Assembly (NCBI RefSeq): GCF_001911425.1
Contig: NZ_MPPL01000001.1
Location: 5,396,094-5,460,093 of the forward strand
DNA length: 64,000 bases
From: Mucilaginibacter polytrichastri
GTDB lineage: Bacteria; Bacteroidota; Bacteroidia; Sphingobacteriales; Sphingobacteriaceae
Direction of reading: 5' to 3'
Under the pieces are notes generated by a model. That model saw only the letters and a program-made list of their open reading frames with translations. It did no database searches and had not been told where the DNA came from. Positions 9,159 to 17,512 of the stretch are shown piece by piece. A program made the translations under genes and the position numbers. The stretch's first letter is position 1. Each line of letters begins with the position of its first letter.

Positions 9159-9635
9159 TTAGGCATCTATCGGTCCATCTGTATTTGCAATAGATTCATC
9201 AATATCATGCGCCGAGGCCGGTTGCACTATTGGCTTAAGCCTGAATACCCAAATGCCCGTAACAATGGTTAAAGGGTAAAGCATTACCCAAATAAAATCG
9301 GTGCTATCATACTGGGGTAATGATTTGCCAGCATACGTTACAAAAGGAAGTATGGCTATCAATATCCCGGCACCAGTAATAATAGTTTTTATTAGCCTTG
9401 TATTTGATGTTAAGAGGTTGCTTAGCCAGGTGCTTAACCAAAGCAGGAACCAGCAGGGGATGGAGAACAGCCAGCCGCATACCAGCATGTATACAAAATA
9501 CACAGCTATATCACGTACCGAATTAAATTTGTACGGCACCTGGGTTATTAACTGCACCGCAATTTGTATCAGCGGTGTTAATACAACACTGCTGAGCCAA
9601 ACCTTTAAAGTATAGTGAAGCACCCGGTATTTCAT
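9159..9635 (-). CDS. Hypothetical four-TM membrane protein
   Basis: A 158-residue hydrophobic protein not recognised as a named family. Four membrane-spanning segments are apparent, near residues 10-32, 42-70, 84-103 and 117-133, followed by a hydrophilic acidic tail (ASAHDIDESIANTDGPIDA). It has its own ATG and is flanked by same-strand genes about 55-60 bases away. The composition matches the genome average, so there is no sign of recent transfer. Confidence 0.7.
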   Translation of the reverse strand: MKYRVLHYTLKVWLSSVVLTPLIQIAVQLITQVPYKFNSVRDIAVYFVYMLVCGWLFSIPCWFLLWLSTWLSNLLTSNTRLIKTIITGAGILIAILPFVTYAGKSLPQYDSTDFIWVMLYPLTIVTGIWVFRLKPIVQPASAHDIDESIANTDGPIDA

Positions 9636-9697
9636 AGTAGTAGTGTATACTTACTAATATACCCATTTGTTGCAAATTATAGCTGTTACAGTACAGT

Positions 9698-9967
9698 TTA
9701 ACCAATCATGGCCTCGCGGGCAAATAGCTTGGAGCTTACAATTTCAATAAATTGTTGGCGCGGTTTATACCCTTCGATTGATCTTAAACCGGCAGCTATG
9801 GCGTAGATGATCTCTTTTTCTGATTTAACGGGATAGTGCTTCTTAAAAAGATCTATCAGGTATTCAACCTCATAAATTTCTTCGCAAGATACAAACCCAC
9901 GGTCTTCCGGTTTCTTCCTGTCATCAACCCATGACCAGTCTTCACTCAAGATTTTTTGTATTGACAT
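9698..9967 (-). CDS. Small conserved-looking hypothetical protein
   Basis: An 89-residue soluble protein (MSIQKILSEDWSWVDDRKKP...) with an amphipathic helical middle (EEIYEVEYLIDLFKKHYP). It has no recognisable catalytic motif, signal peptide or membrane segment. Well-formed codon use and a clear ATG support it being real. It was not assigned to a family. Confidence 0.6.
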   Translation of the reverse strand: MSIQKILSEDWSWVDDRKKPEDRGFVSCEEIYEVEYLIDLFKKHYPVKSEKEIIYAIAAGLRSIEGYKPRQQFIEIVSSKLFAREAMIG

Positions 9968-10325
9968 GATGATAAAGATTTAGGGAGCGTTAACAAATTA
10001 GTATATTAAAGTTAACTACAAATTGAATGAAAAACAACCCGTGAAATCACCTTTTTAATGGTGCTTTACCAGAGTTCTATTAAATAAGGCGTTGCCTCCG
10101 GCCCAAGGCTCATATCAGTTGCAAACCCTCGCTCCTGGCTTTTCATTTCTATCTAACGCAAAAAGTTCCATTATCATTAACAAATCGCCCTACAGAACCT
10201 GTTTAGGACCCCACATGGTAGGTATACAGCAGAGAAATGGCAGACTTAGCATCCGTCACCCTGAAATAAATTCAGTACGACGGGTTGCCAATTTTCACAA
10301 TTCCTTAATATTCCAAACCAAATAC
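9968..10325. other. Intergenic stretch with decayed palindromic repeat
   Basis: No convincing gene. Bases 10194-10284 carry an eroded palindromic repeat: CCGTC..CCTGAA and TTCAG..GACGG halves at 10254-10283, preceded by CCTGTTTAGGACCCCACA-type sequence. It resembles the better preserved copy at 43613-43708. The rest shows no structure that could be recognised. Confidence 0.5.
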
Positions 10326-10333
10326 TATATTTG
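10326..10333 (+). promoter_or_regulatory. -7 box upstream of the TPP riboswitch
   Basis: TATATTTG fits TAnnTTTG exactly and lies just before the riboswitch aptamer, so transcription would start close to 10340. A matching -33 element was not clear. Confidence 0.55.
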
Positions 10334-10339
10334 TCGCAT

Positions 10340-10545
10340 ATTCTTAAGGGGTGCCTTGCTTTGGTTACAAACAAACTGCAGATTGTTTACCAAACTGAAA
10401 GACAGGCTGAGATCATACCCATGGAGAGAAGTTTTGAGTAATGAGTTTTGAGTTTCGAGTCGGTTTCCGGCTATGAACTATAAAGCATCAACTGTAAACT
10501 CCGCTCCTGAACCTGATCCGGATAATGCCGGCGTAGGGATGGTAA
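10340..10545 (+). ncRNA. TPP riboswitch (thi-box)
   Basis: The conserved aptamer blocks occur in order: AAGGGGTGCC at about 10347-10354, GGCTGAGATCATACCC at 10405-10420, and GAACCTGATCCGGATAATGC plus CGGCGTAGGGA at about 10509-10539. An enlarged P3 arm is formed by TTTGGT..AAACAA pairing with TTGTTT.ACCAAA. About 85 bases separate the ACCC block from the GAACCTGATC block, and this spacer contains a short-period GAGTTTTGAGT repeat. A downstream nested stem (AGTTAA/TTAACT and CTGCTCG/CGGGCAG, 10548-10595) is a plausible expression platform before the GTG start at 10617. Binding of thiamine pyrophosphate would reduce expression of the operon. Confidence 0.94.
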
Positions 10546-10616
10546 AAAGTTAAGTGTACTGCTCGTTGACTCCCTTACGGGCAGATGGTTTAACTCATTG
10601 TTATTGACAAATTATT

Positions 10617-13052
10617 GTGAAAAATTTACTACTGGCTATTACAGCCCTGCTGTTGCCTTTTATGGCATCGGCTCAATTTACGCTATCGGGCACCGTTACC
10701 GATAGCCAAACCGGCAGCGCCTTACCCGGCGCTACCGTAAGCATTACTAAAACACAAACTATAATTGCCGATGCTACCGGGCATTATCAATTCAGCAACT
10801 TAAAAGCCGGCTATTACAACCTGCGTGTAAGTTTTATTGGTTACGGCACCGTTAACCGCGAGGTTAATCTGGAAGCTAACACCAATACGGATATTGTGCT
10901 GACCAGCGGCGCTATTGTTACCGAAGATGTTAACGTAACCTCTACCCGGGCCAGCAGTAAATCGCCAACGGCATTTACCAATTTAAGCCGCAAAGATGTC
11001 CAAAAAAATAACCTCGGCCAGGATTTACCCATGTTGCTGGGGCAAACGGTATCGGCAGTAACCACATCAGATGCCGGTGCAGGTATAGGTTATACGGGTA
11101 TACGTATTCGCGGGTCAGACGGTACACGGATCAACGTTACCGTTAACGGCGTGCCTTTGAACGATTCTGAAAGCCAGGGGAGTTATTTTGTAGATCTTCC
11201 CGATTTTGCTTCATCTATCGATAATATCCAGGTGCAGCGCGGCATAGGTACCTCTACCAATGGCGCGGGTGCATTCGGTGCCAGTATTAATATACAAACC
11301 ACTACCCGCCGCGATTCTGCTTACGTGGAGCTAAACAACTCGGCAGGCTCTTACGGTACGGTGAAAAACACCGTGCAGCTGGGTACCGGCTTGCTTGGCG
11401 GGCACTTTAGCTTCGATGGCCGTTTATCGCGTATTAATTCTGATGGGTATATCGACAGGGCATTTTCTAAGCTCAAATCGTACTTTTTAAGCGGTGCTTA
11501 TTATGGCAAAACCAGCATCATCAGGTTAAATGTATTCTCTGGTCAGGAGCAAACCTACCAGGCCTGGAATGGTGTAAATGCCGATAGCATGGCTGCAGGC
11601 AACCGCACTTATAATGAGCTGGGTTACATTAAATCGAGCGGTACTTACTATAAAAATCAGACCGATAACTACACCCAAAATCATTACCAGTTATTGTATG
11701 ACCAGCAACTGGGCAGTAAGCTATCCTTTAACGGGGCTTTGCACTATACCAAAGGTTATGGTTATTACGAAGAATATAAAAATGCCGATTCGCTTAAAAA
11801 TTATAATATAGTACCGGTAACCATAGGCGGCACTACGTTTGCCGCTACAGATTTAGTAAGGCGTTTATGGCTTAACAATCAATTTTACGGCCTAACGTAT
11901 AACTTTAAATACCAGCCGATAAATGCGCTGAATATAATTTTAGGCGGTGCCTATAACCAGTACAAAGGTGCGCACTACAACAACATTGAGTGGACGCAGC
12001 AAAGCACAAACATCCCGCCCGATTACGAGTACTCGCGCGACAATGCCAAGAAAAACGACTTTAACACCTTTATGCGTGCCGAATGGCAGGCAGGTAAGTT
12101 TCTGTTGTATGGTGATTTGCAATACCGACACATTTACTACTCTTTTCTGGGTTTTGACCGAAATCTGAACAACGTACAGCAGGCCGTTACGCTTAACTTT
12201 TTTAACCCCAAAGCAGGCGTTACGTATGAGTTTGACGAGCATAACAACGTATACGCATCCTTTGCCGTGGGTAACCACGAGCCTAACCGCGATGATTATA
12301 CGAATTCTACGCCCGACAGTCGCCCGAAATCTGAAAACCTGAAAGATTTTGAAGTAGGTTACCGCACCAGCCAGGGTATATTTACCGGCGGCATTAACGG
12401 CTTTTACATGCTGTACAAAAACCAGCTGGTGTTAACCGGTTCGCTCAATGATGTGGGCGCGGCTATCCGTACCAACATTAAAGACAGCTACCGCGAAGGC
12501 ATTGAGCTCGACGGCCGCTTGCGGATTACCAAACAGCTAAGCTGGGCAGCCAATGCCGCCTTTAGCAGTAATAAAGTAAAAAACTTTAAACGCTTTCTGT
12601 ACAGCTACGATACCGGGGCCTATGTAGAAACTGATTATAAGAAAACGGATATCGCTTTTTCGCCAAGCGTAGTTGCAGGCAGCGAGATCAGTTTCCGCCC
12701 GATTAAGAATGGCGAGATTGCTTTGATCAGCAAGTATGTAAGCAGGCAATATCTGGATAATACCTCCAATACCAACGCACCAGGTGTAGTATCGGCAGGT
12801 ACCAGTTCGTTTGCGCAAAACCGTTATTTGAACTCTTACTTTATAAACAATGTAAGGCTTAACTATAATTTCAGCATAAAATCTGTTAAGAACATTGGGA
12901 TAACCTTACTGGTTAATAACATATTAAGCAAAAAATACGAGGCTAATGGTGCCACGTACCCGGATATTGAAGGCGGGCAGGTGGTTAACTACAACTACTT
13001 TTACCCGCAAGCGCCGCGTAACTTTTTGGCATCGCTTAACTTAAAATTTTAA
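10617..13052 (+). CDS. TonB-dependent receptor, TPP-riboswitch controlled (thiamine uptake)
   Basis: An 811-residue outer membrane receptor. It has a signal peptide (MKNLLLAITALLLPFMASAQ), a CarboxypepD-regulatory-like domain at about residues 22-100 (LSGTVTDSQTGSALPGATVSI), a plug domain (IRIRGSDGTRINVTVNGVPLND ... GAGAFGASINIQT) and a 22-strand barrel region ending in a hydrophobic residue plus F (LASLNLKF). The start is GTG, chosen because it places the signal peptide correctly. The TPP riboswitch upstream and the PnuT-type permease downstream indicate transport of thiamine or its phosphates across the outer membrane. The exact ligand form is inferred from context only. Confidence 0.93.
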   Translation: MKNLLLAITALLLPFMASAQFTLSGTVTDSQTGSALPGATVSITKTQTIIADATGHYQFSNLKAGYYNLRVSFIGYGTVNREVNLEANTNTDIVLTSGAIVTEDVNVTSTRASSKSPTAFTNLSRKDVQKNNLGQDLPMLLGQTVSAVTTSDAGAGIGYTGIRIRGSDGTRINVTVNGVPLNDSESQGSYFVDLPDFASSIDNIQVQRGIGTSTNGAGAFGASINIQTTTRRDSAYVELNNSAGSYGTVKNTVQLGTGLLGGHFSFDGRLSRINSDGYIDRAFSKLKSYFLSGAYYGKTSIIRLNVFSGQEQTYQAWNGVNADSMAAGNRTYNELGYIKSSGTYYKNQTDNYTQNHYQLLYDQQLGSKLSFNGALHYTKGYGYYEEYKNADSLKNYNIVPVTIGGTTFAATDLVRRLWLNNQFYGLTYNFKYQPINALNIILGGAYNQYKGAHYNNIEWTQQSTNIPPDYEYSRDNAKKNDFNTFMRAEWQAGKFLLYGDLQYRHIYYSFLGFDRNLNNVQQAVTLNFFNPKAGVTYEFDEHNNVYASFAVGNHEPNRDDYTNSTPDSRPKSENLKDFEVGYRTSQGIFTGGINGFYMLYKNQLVLTGSLNDVGAAIRTNIKDSYREGIELDGRLRITKQLSWAANAAFSSNKVKNFKRFLYSYDTGAYVETDYKKTDIAFSPSVVAGSEISFRPIKNGEIALISKYVSRQYLDNTSNTNAPGVVSAGTSSFAQNRYLNSYFINNVRLNYNFSIKSVKNIGITLLVNNILSKKYEANGATYPDIEGGQVVNYNYFYPQAPRNFLASLNLKF

Positions 13053-13064
13053 TCAGCCGATACG

Positions 13065-13685
13065 ATGAATCAATGGGTTGAATTATTAGCCGAACAAATG
13101 CGGCAAACCACTTTTATAGAGTGGCTTGCCGTTATTTTAGGCGTAACCGAAGTTTTGCTGGCCAGGAAGAACAACATTTTGCTGTATCCGGCAGGTATCG
13201 GCAGCTCGGCTATTACTATATTACTATTTTTAAAAGCCGGTTTATTTGCCGATGCCGGGCTGAGCCTTTATTATGTGATATTGAGCATATATGGCTGGAT
13301 TGTATGGAGCCGACGGAAGAATGAGCCACCTTTGCAGATAGCCTACGCTACCCGGCAGGAATGGATGATGACCTTGCTCATCGCTTTTGGCGGCTGGGCA
13401 GTGATCTACTGGATCCTCATCACCTTTACGCCATCCACCGTGCCGGTAATGGACTCTTGGGTATCGGCATCGGCATGGGCAGGCACTTGGCTGCTGGCCC
13501 GCCGACGGATAGAGAACTGGGTTATACTTAATGTAAGTAACCTGTTTGCTATCCCCTTATTATTTTATAAACACTTGCCGCTGTTTGCCCTATTAACCCT
13601 GTTTTTGTTTGTAATTGCCATTTTCGGCTATTTCGACTGGCAAAAGGTTTACCGTAAACAAAAGCTCCAACCTGTAGTACAATGA
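13065..13685 (+). CDS. pnuT: PnuC-family transporter, probable thiamine permease (PnuT)
   Basis: A 206-residue inner membrane protein with about seven hydrophobic segments. It shows the PnuC-family signatures WLAVILGVTEVLLARKNN near the start, SLYYVILSIYGWIVWSRR in the middle and FGYFDWQKVYRKQK at the end. PnuC proteins carry nicotinamide riboside, but family members in TPP-riboswitch operons (PnuT) carry thiamine. Here it lies 12 bases downstream of the TPP-regulated TonB receptor, so thiamine is the likely substrate. Its paralogue at 38044 sits next to a NadR-type kinase instead. It overlaps the next gene by four bases (ATGA). Confidence 0.88.
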   Translation: MNQWVELLAEQMRQTTFIEWLAVILGVTEVLLARKNNILLYPAGIGSSAITILLFLKAGLFADAGLSLYYVILSIYGWIVWSRRKNEPPLQIAYATRQEWMMTLLIAFGGWAVIYWILITFTPSTVPVMDSWVSASAWAGTWLLARRRIENWVILNVSNLFAIPLLFYKHLPLFALLTLFLFVIAIFGYFDWQKVYRKQKLQPVVQ

Positions 13686-14794
13686 TCATGACCGATATAG
13701 CACACCCGGCAGTTTTATTAAAAGCAGAATGGGTGGATGTAATCCGTAAAGAAGCCATGGCTGCCGAGCAGGAAGGCATGTTACAAGCTGGACAACTGGA
13801 ACTCATTTATCAGCAGCAGTGGTTTAAACTTTTGGTTCCCAAAGTTTATGGTGGACTGGAGCTAGATCTTCCCGATCTCATCCGCATGGAAGAAGCACTC
13901 AGCTGGGCCGATGGCAGCCTAGGCTGGGTGGTTACACTTTGTGCGGGTGCAGGCTGGTTTGGTGGCTTTATTAACCCGGAAATAGCTGAATCGATTTTTG
14001 CAGATCCTAAAGTTTGCCTGGCCGGGAGCGGCGCAGCTACGGGCACAGCGACCAAAACTTCAACCGGTAGTTACATGCTTAACGGCAGCTGGAAATATGC
14101 CAGCGGTGTAAAGCATGCTACCCAGTTTACCGCTAACTGTGTGATTAAAGAGGGTGAAGAAACCGTGTTAAATGAAGATGGTACACCGCTAATACTCCCC
14201 TTTGTAATAGATAGCCACCACGCCACCCTGATACCCGCCTGGAAATATGTGGGCATGATGGGCACAGGCAGCCATGCTTTCGAGATCAATAATTTGGAGG
14301 TAGCTGCTAATCGCTGTTTTAAAATTGATGCAGATGCCAAAGCGATTGATTCGCCTTTATATAATTACCCTTTTCGCCAATTGGCAGAGGGTACGCTGGC
14401 AGCTAACTTATCGGGCATGGCCCTGCATTTTGTTGATCTGTGCGGGCCGATTTTTGAAGAAAGAGCTAAGCTAGCCAAACTCACAACCGCCAACCGCGTA
14501 ACCTTAATGTATGCGCTGGAAGAAGTGAAAACTAATCTGCAAAACATTCGCAATGATTTTTACGCAGCATTAGATACTTCATGGCGAAACTTTGCATCGG
14601 GTTTCGAATCGCCGGAGGAGTTGCAGGCCGTAAGCCATACCAGCCGCCAGCTGGCTATAGCAGCACGCGAAAGTGTAGATAAAATATTCCCCTATTGCGG
14701 TTTGATGGCGGCGTCGCCAGATACAGAGATCAACCAGGTTTGGCGCGATCTGCACACGGCCAGCCAGCATTCCCTGTTAACCTTCCCCGAATAG
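13682..14794 (+). CDS. Acyl-CoA dehydrogenase-like flavoprotein in the TPP-regulated operon
   Basis: A 370-residue protein of the acyl-CoA dehydrogenase fold. The N-terminal helical domain includes LLVPKVYGGLELDLPDLIRMEEALSWADGSLGWV, the central beta domain YMLNGSWKYASGVKHAT. The C-terminus reads INQVWRDLHTASQHSLLTF, closer to two-component flavin monooxygenases of the HsaA/DszC type than to true dehydrogenases, and it lacks the usual YEGTSEI tail. The overlapping ATGA with pnuT places it in the TPP-controlled operon. A role in converting a thiamine-related compound is an inference from that position only; the reaction is unknown. An ATG six bases further in is an alternative start. Confidence 0.82.
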   Translation: MIMTDIAHPAVLLKAEWVDVIRKEAMAAEQEGMLQAGQLELIYQQQWFKLLVPKVYGGLELDLPDLIRMEEALSWADGSLGWVVTLCAGAGWFGGFINPEIAESIFADPKVCLAGSGAATGTATKTSTGSYMLNGSWKYASGVKHATQFTANCVIKEGEETVLNEDGTPLILPFVIDSHHATLIPAWKYVGMMGTGSHAFEINNLEVAANRCFKIDADAKAIDSPLYNYPFRQLAEGTLAANLSGMALHFVDLCGPIFEERAKLAKLTTANRVTLMYALEEVKTNLQNIRNDFYAALDTSWRNFASGFESPEELQAVSHTSRQLAIAARESVDKIFPYCGLMAASPDTEINQVWRDLHTASQHSLLTFPE

Positions 14795-14884
14795 TTATCA
14801 CTGTCTTTATCCATTCATAACAAAAATATCACACGGGTTTTTATTTACATTACTGATATTTGCGGCATATTAACGCCCCTTTAA

Positions 14885-16564
14885 ATGAAGATCAAACATT
14901 TTGTATTTGGTATTTTAATGTTCGCAGGTGCAGCCGCATCAGCTCAAACCCATAAAAAAACGACGGCGCCTGCCGCAGCTTCAACATCGCTTGCACACCC
15001 TAAACTGGTGGTTGGTATCGTGATTGACCAAATGCGCTGGGATTACCTGTACCGCTATTACGACCGTTACCAAACAGGCGGCCTAAAACGCATGCTAAAT
15101 GAAGGTTTTACCTGCGAAAATACACAGATAGATTACCTGCCAACAGAAACCGGCCCCGGCCACAGCTGTATTTACACCGGTTCTGTACCTGCTATACACG
15201 GCATTGCCTCTAACGATTTTATTGAGCAGGCAACAGGTCGCCACATGTATTGTGCAGGCGATTCGACCGTACAATCTGTGGGTACAACTTCTTTAGCCGG
15301 CCAAATGTCGCCGCGCAATTTGCAGGTAACCACCATTACAGACGAGTTACGGTTAAGCACTAATTTCCGCTCTAAAGTAATCGGCATTTCGTTGAAAGAT
15401 CGCGGCGCTATCCTGCCTGCTGGCCACACCGCCAATGCGGCTTACTGGTTTGATGATGTTAGCGGTAATTTTATCAGCAGTACTTACTACATGACAGATT
15501 TACCCGCCTGGGTTAAAACATTTAACGCTAGTGGTAAATTGCAGCAATATTTAAGTCAGAAATGGAACCCGCTGTATCCTATCGATACTTATGTGCAAAG
15601 TAACCCCGATAACTCTCCTTACGAGGGCAAATACCGCGGCGAAAACGCACCGGTGTTCCCGCATGATCTGTCTGTTATCAGCAAAAAAGAGAACAACGGC
15701 AACAGCGCAATCCGTAGCTCGCCATTTGGTATCAGCCTGAGCGTTGATTTTGCTGAGAAAGCCATTGAAAGCGAAAAACTAGGTCAGAATACGGTTACCG
15801 ATTTTCTTACACTGAGCCTTTCTTCAACAGATTACGTTGGTCACCAGTTTGGCCCTAACGCCATCGAGACTGAAGATGTTTACCTGCGTTTAGATAAAGA
15901 CCTGGCTGCATTTTTCAGCTACCTGGATGCTAAAGTGGGCAAGGGTAACTATACCGCATTTTTAACCGCCGACCATGGCGCTGCACACAACCCTAAGTTT
16001 CTGCAAGACCATGGCGTGCCTGCAGGTTATGTAAACCCAGGCGCTATGGCCCGCGACCTGAACGCCTTGCTGGAAAAGAAATTTGATGCCAAAGGCTTGG
16101 TGCTGGATGCCAACAATTACATGGTTAACCTTAACAACGTGCTGATTAAAAGTAAAGGTCTAAGCCCCGATGCTATTATTGCAGAGAGCGTTAACTGGTT
16201 AAGCCAGCAACCCGGTGTGTTATACGCGGTTAATATGCAAAACGTAGAACAGCAAAGCCTGCCCGAGTGGATTAAATCACGCGTAATTAATGGTTATAGC
16301 AAAGATTACAGCGGCGCTATACAAGTGATACTAAAACCGGGCTATTATGCAGGCAGCCCTAACGCTACCGGCACAACACATGGCACCTGGACGCCTTATG
16401 ATACCCACATCCCGTTGGTATTTATGGGCTGGGGTGTACAACACGGCAGCCTGAACCGCGAAACCCACATGACCGATATTTCGGCAACTATGGCGGCGAT
16501 ATTGCACATTCAAATGCCAGACGGCTGCATCGGCAAACCGATCACCGAGCTGATTAAGAAATAA
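14885..16564 (+). CDS. PafA-type alkaline phosphatase, exported
   Basis: A 559-residue phosphatase with signal peptide (ending ASAQ at residue 21). The PafA active site is complete: D48 (VIDQMRWDY), nucleophile T89 in TETGPGHS, the ND in IASNDF, K and R of SLKDRGA, D and H in SSTDYVGHQFG, DH in LTADHGAAH, and H in GTTHGTW. Such enzymes are periplasmic, phosphate-insensitive monoesterases with broad substrates. It lies 90 bases after the TPP-regulated operon and could dephosphorylate thiamine phosphates before PnuT uptake, but this is inference; general phosphate scavenging is the default role. Confidence 0.9.
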   Translation: MKIKHFVFGILMFAGAAASAQTHKKTTAPAAASTSLAHPKLVVGIVIDQMRWDYLYRYYDRYQTGGLKRMLNEGFTCENTQIDYLPTETGPGHSCIYTGSVPAIHGIASNDFIEQATGRHMYCAGDSTVQSVGTTSLAGQMSPRNLQVTTITDELRLSTNFRSKVIGISLKDRGAILPAGHTANAAYWFDDVSGNFISSTYYMTDLPAWVKTFNASGKLQQYLSQKWNPLYPIDTYVQSNPDNSPYEGKYRGENAPVFPHDLSVISKKENNGNSAIRSSPFGISLSVDFAEKAIESEKLGQNTVTDFLTLSLSSTDYVGHQFGPNAIETEDVYLRLDKDLAAFFSYLDAKVGKGNYTAFLTADHGAAHNPKFLQDHGVPAGYVNPGAMARDLNALLEKKFDAKGLVLDANNYMVNLNNVLIKSKGLSPDAIIAESVNWLSQQPGVLYAVNMQNVEQQSLPEWIKSRVINGYSKDYSGAIQVILKPGYYAGSPNATGTTHGTWTPYDTHIPLVFMGWGVQHGSLNRETHMTDISATMAAILHIQMPDGCIGKPITELIKK

Positions 16565-16797
16565 TTATTTTGTCCGAAAGACGGGAAAGTCCGGAAGTCC
16601 GAAAGCTAAGCTTCGGTTTTCGGACTTTTTTAGTTTTAATGACTTCCGGACTTTTCCGACTTCCGGTCTTTCGGACTTACTTTCTTCCAACTACTTCCAC
16701 TATCTTTGTCTTCCGGTTTTTCGGACTTTCGGTTTTTCGGACTTTTTAGTTTTAATGTCTTCCGGACTTTCCGACTTTCGGTCTTCCGGACTTCTTT
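16565..16797. repeat. Short-period CGGACTT/AAGTCCG repeat cluster
   Basis: A 230-base stretch made almost wholly of words such as CCGGACTT, TTCGGACTT and AAGTCCG. Two similar copies of a roughly 48-base unit starting TAGTTTTAATG (about 16630-16678 and 16746-16794) are visible. The first 60 bases form a hairpin (AAGTCCGAAAGCT with AGCTTCGGTTTTCGGACTT), which may terminate the phosphatase transcript. A related word pair (ACTTTCGGACTTTCGGTC) recurs near 43842. Confidence 0.8.
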
Positions 16798-17424
16798 ATG
16801 AAAAAATACATTTCCCGTTTCCATTACCTCACCCAGGATTTGCCTGATCGTTCGCATATTGAGCAGGTACAAATAGCCTGCGAGAACGGGGCAAACTGGG
16901 TACAGTACAGGTGCCTGACCAAGCCAGAGGACGAACTGATAGCAGAACTTAATCAGGTGGCATCCATTTGTGATGATTGGGGCGCAACACTCATCCTCAC
17001 CAACCATTATCACCTATTAAACCGGGTTGATGCACAGGGCGTACATATAGAAAACCCCAATGCTGATTTTGCGGCTATCCGCGAACAGATCACCGACGAA
17101 AAAACACTGGGTGCTTCAGCCTACAGTCAAGAGCAGCTCTTGCAATTAAACACTGCCGGCATTGTTGATTACTGCGGATACGGGCCGTTTGCCGGCACCA
17201 CTACCCGAACTCACGATCTGCCATTGCTTGGCTTTAACGGTTATCGCGAATTAGAAAAACTGCGGCTGAATATCCCAATTATTGCTGTTGGCGGTATTAA
17301 GCTAACAGATGTTGAACCTTTATTAAACACCGGGGTTATTGATGGTATTGCGGTATCATCTGCCATTAATTTAGCACCCAACCCCGGCAGTGCGGTAAAG
17401 GCTTTTTACCAGTCGATTTATTAA
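16798..17424 (+). CDS. ThiE/TenI-family thiamine phosphate synthase-like protein
   Basis: A 208-residue TIM-barrel protein. ThiE-like segments are WVQYRCLTK (substrate QYR.K), TLILTNHYHLL, AQGVHIENPNAD, LGASAYSQEQL, DYCGYGPFAGTTTR and IPIIAVGGI. The pyrophosphate-binding GVHLGQxD and SxH motifs are degenerate (GVHIEN, GASAYS), so it may be a TenI-like or divergent synthase rather than a standard ThiE. ThiE joins the thiazole and pyrimidine moieties of thiamine. It lies downstream of the TPP-regulated region but has its own upstream repeat region. The ATG directly follows the CGGACTT repeat cluster, which must form its leader. Confidence 0.8.
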   Translation: MKKYISRFHYLTQDLPDRSHIEQVQIACENGANWVQYRCLTKPEDELIAELNQVASICDDWGATLILTNHYHLLNRVDAQGVHIENPNADFAAIREQITDEKTLGASAYSQEQLLQLNTAGIVDYCGYGPFAGTTTRTHDLPLLGFNGYRELEKLRLNIPIIAVGGIKLTDVEPLLNTGVIDGIAVSSAINLAPNPGSAVKAFYQSIY

Positions 17425-17512
17425 CACTTCTACGTTATAAAAATAAACACTTCAATATTTTTGCCGGTAGTTTGGGCGGGCTAACGTAAACGTTTTTGTA
17501 ACTTTACTATTC

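Noticed and set aside
10092..10451. A 119-codon plus-strand frame before the TonB receptor
   Set aside because: It runs through the decayed repeat and into the TPP riboswitch aptamer, has no protein-like pattern, and the riboswitch explains the conserved part.
16636..17013. A 125-codon minus-strand frame with Lys/Ser repeats
   Set aside because: It is the translation of the CGGACTT repeat cluster plus the opposite strand of the ThiE-like gene.
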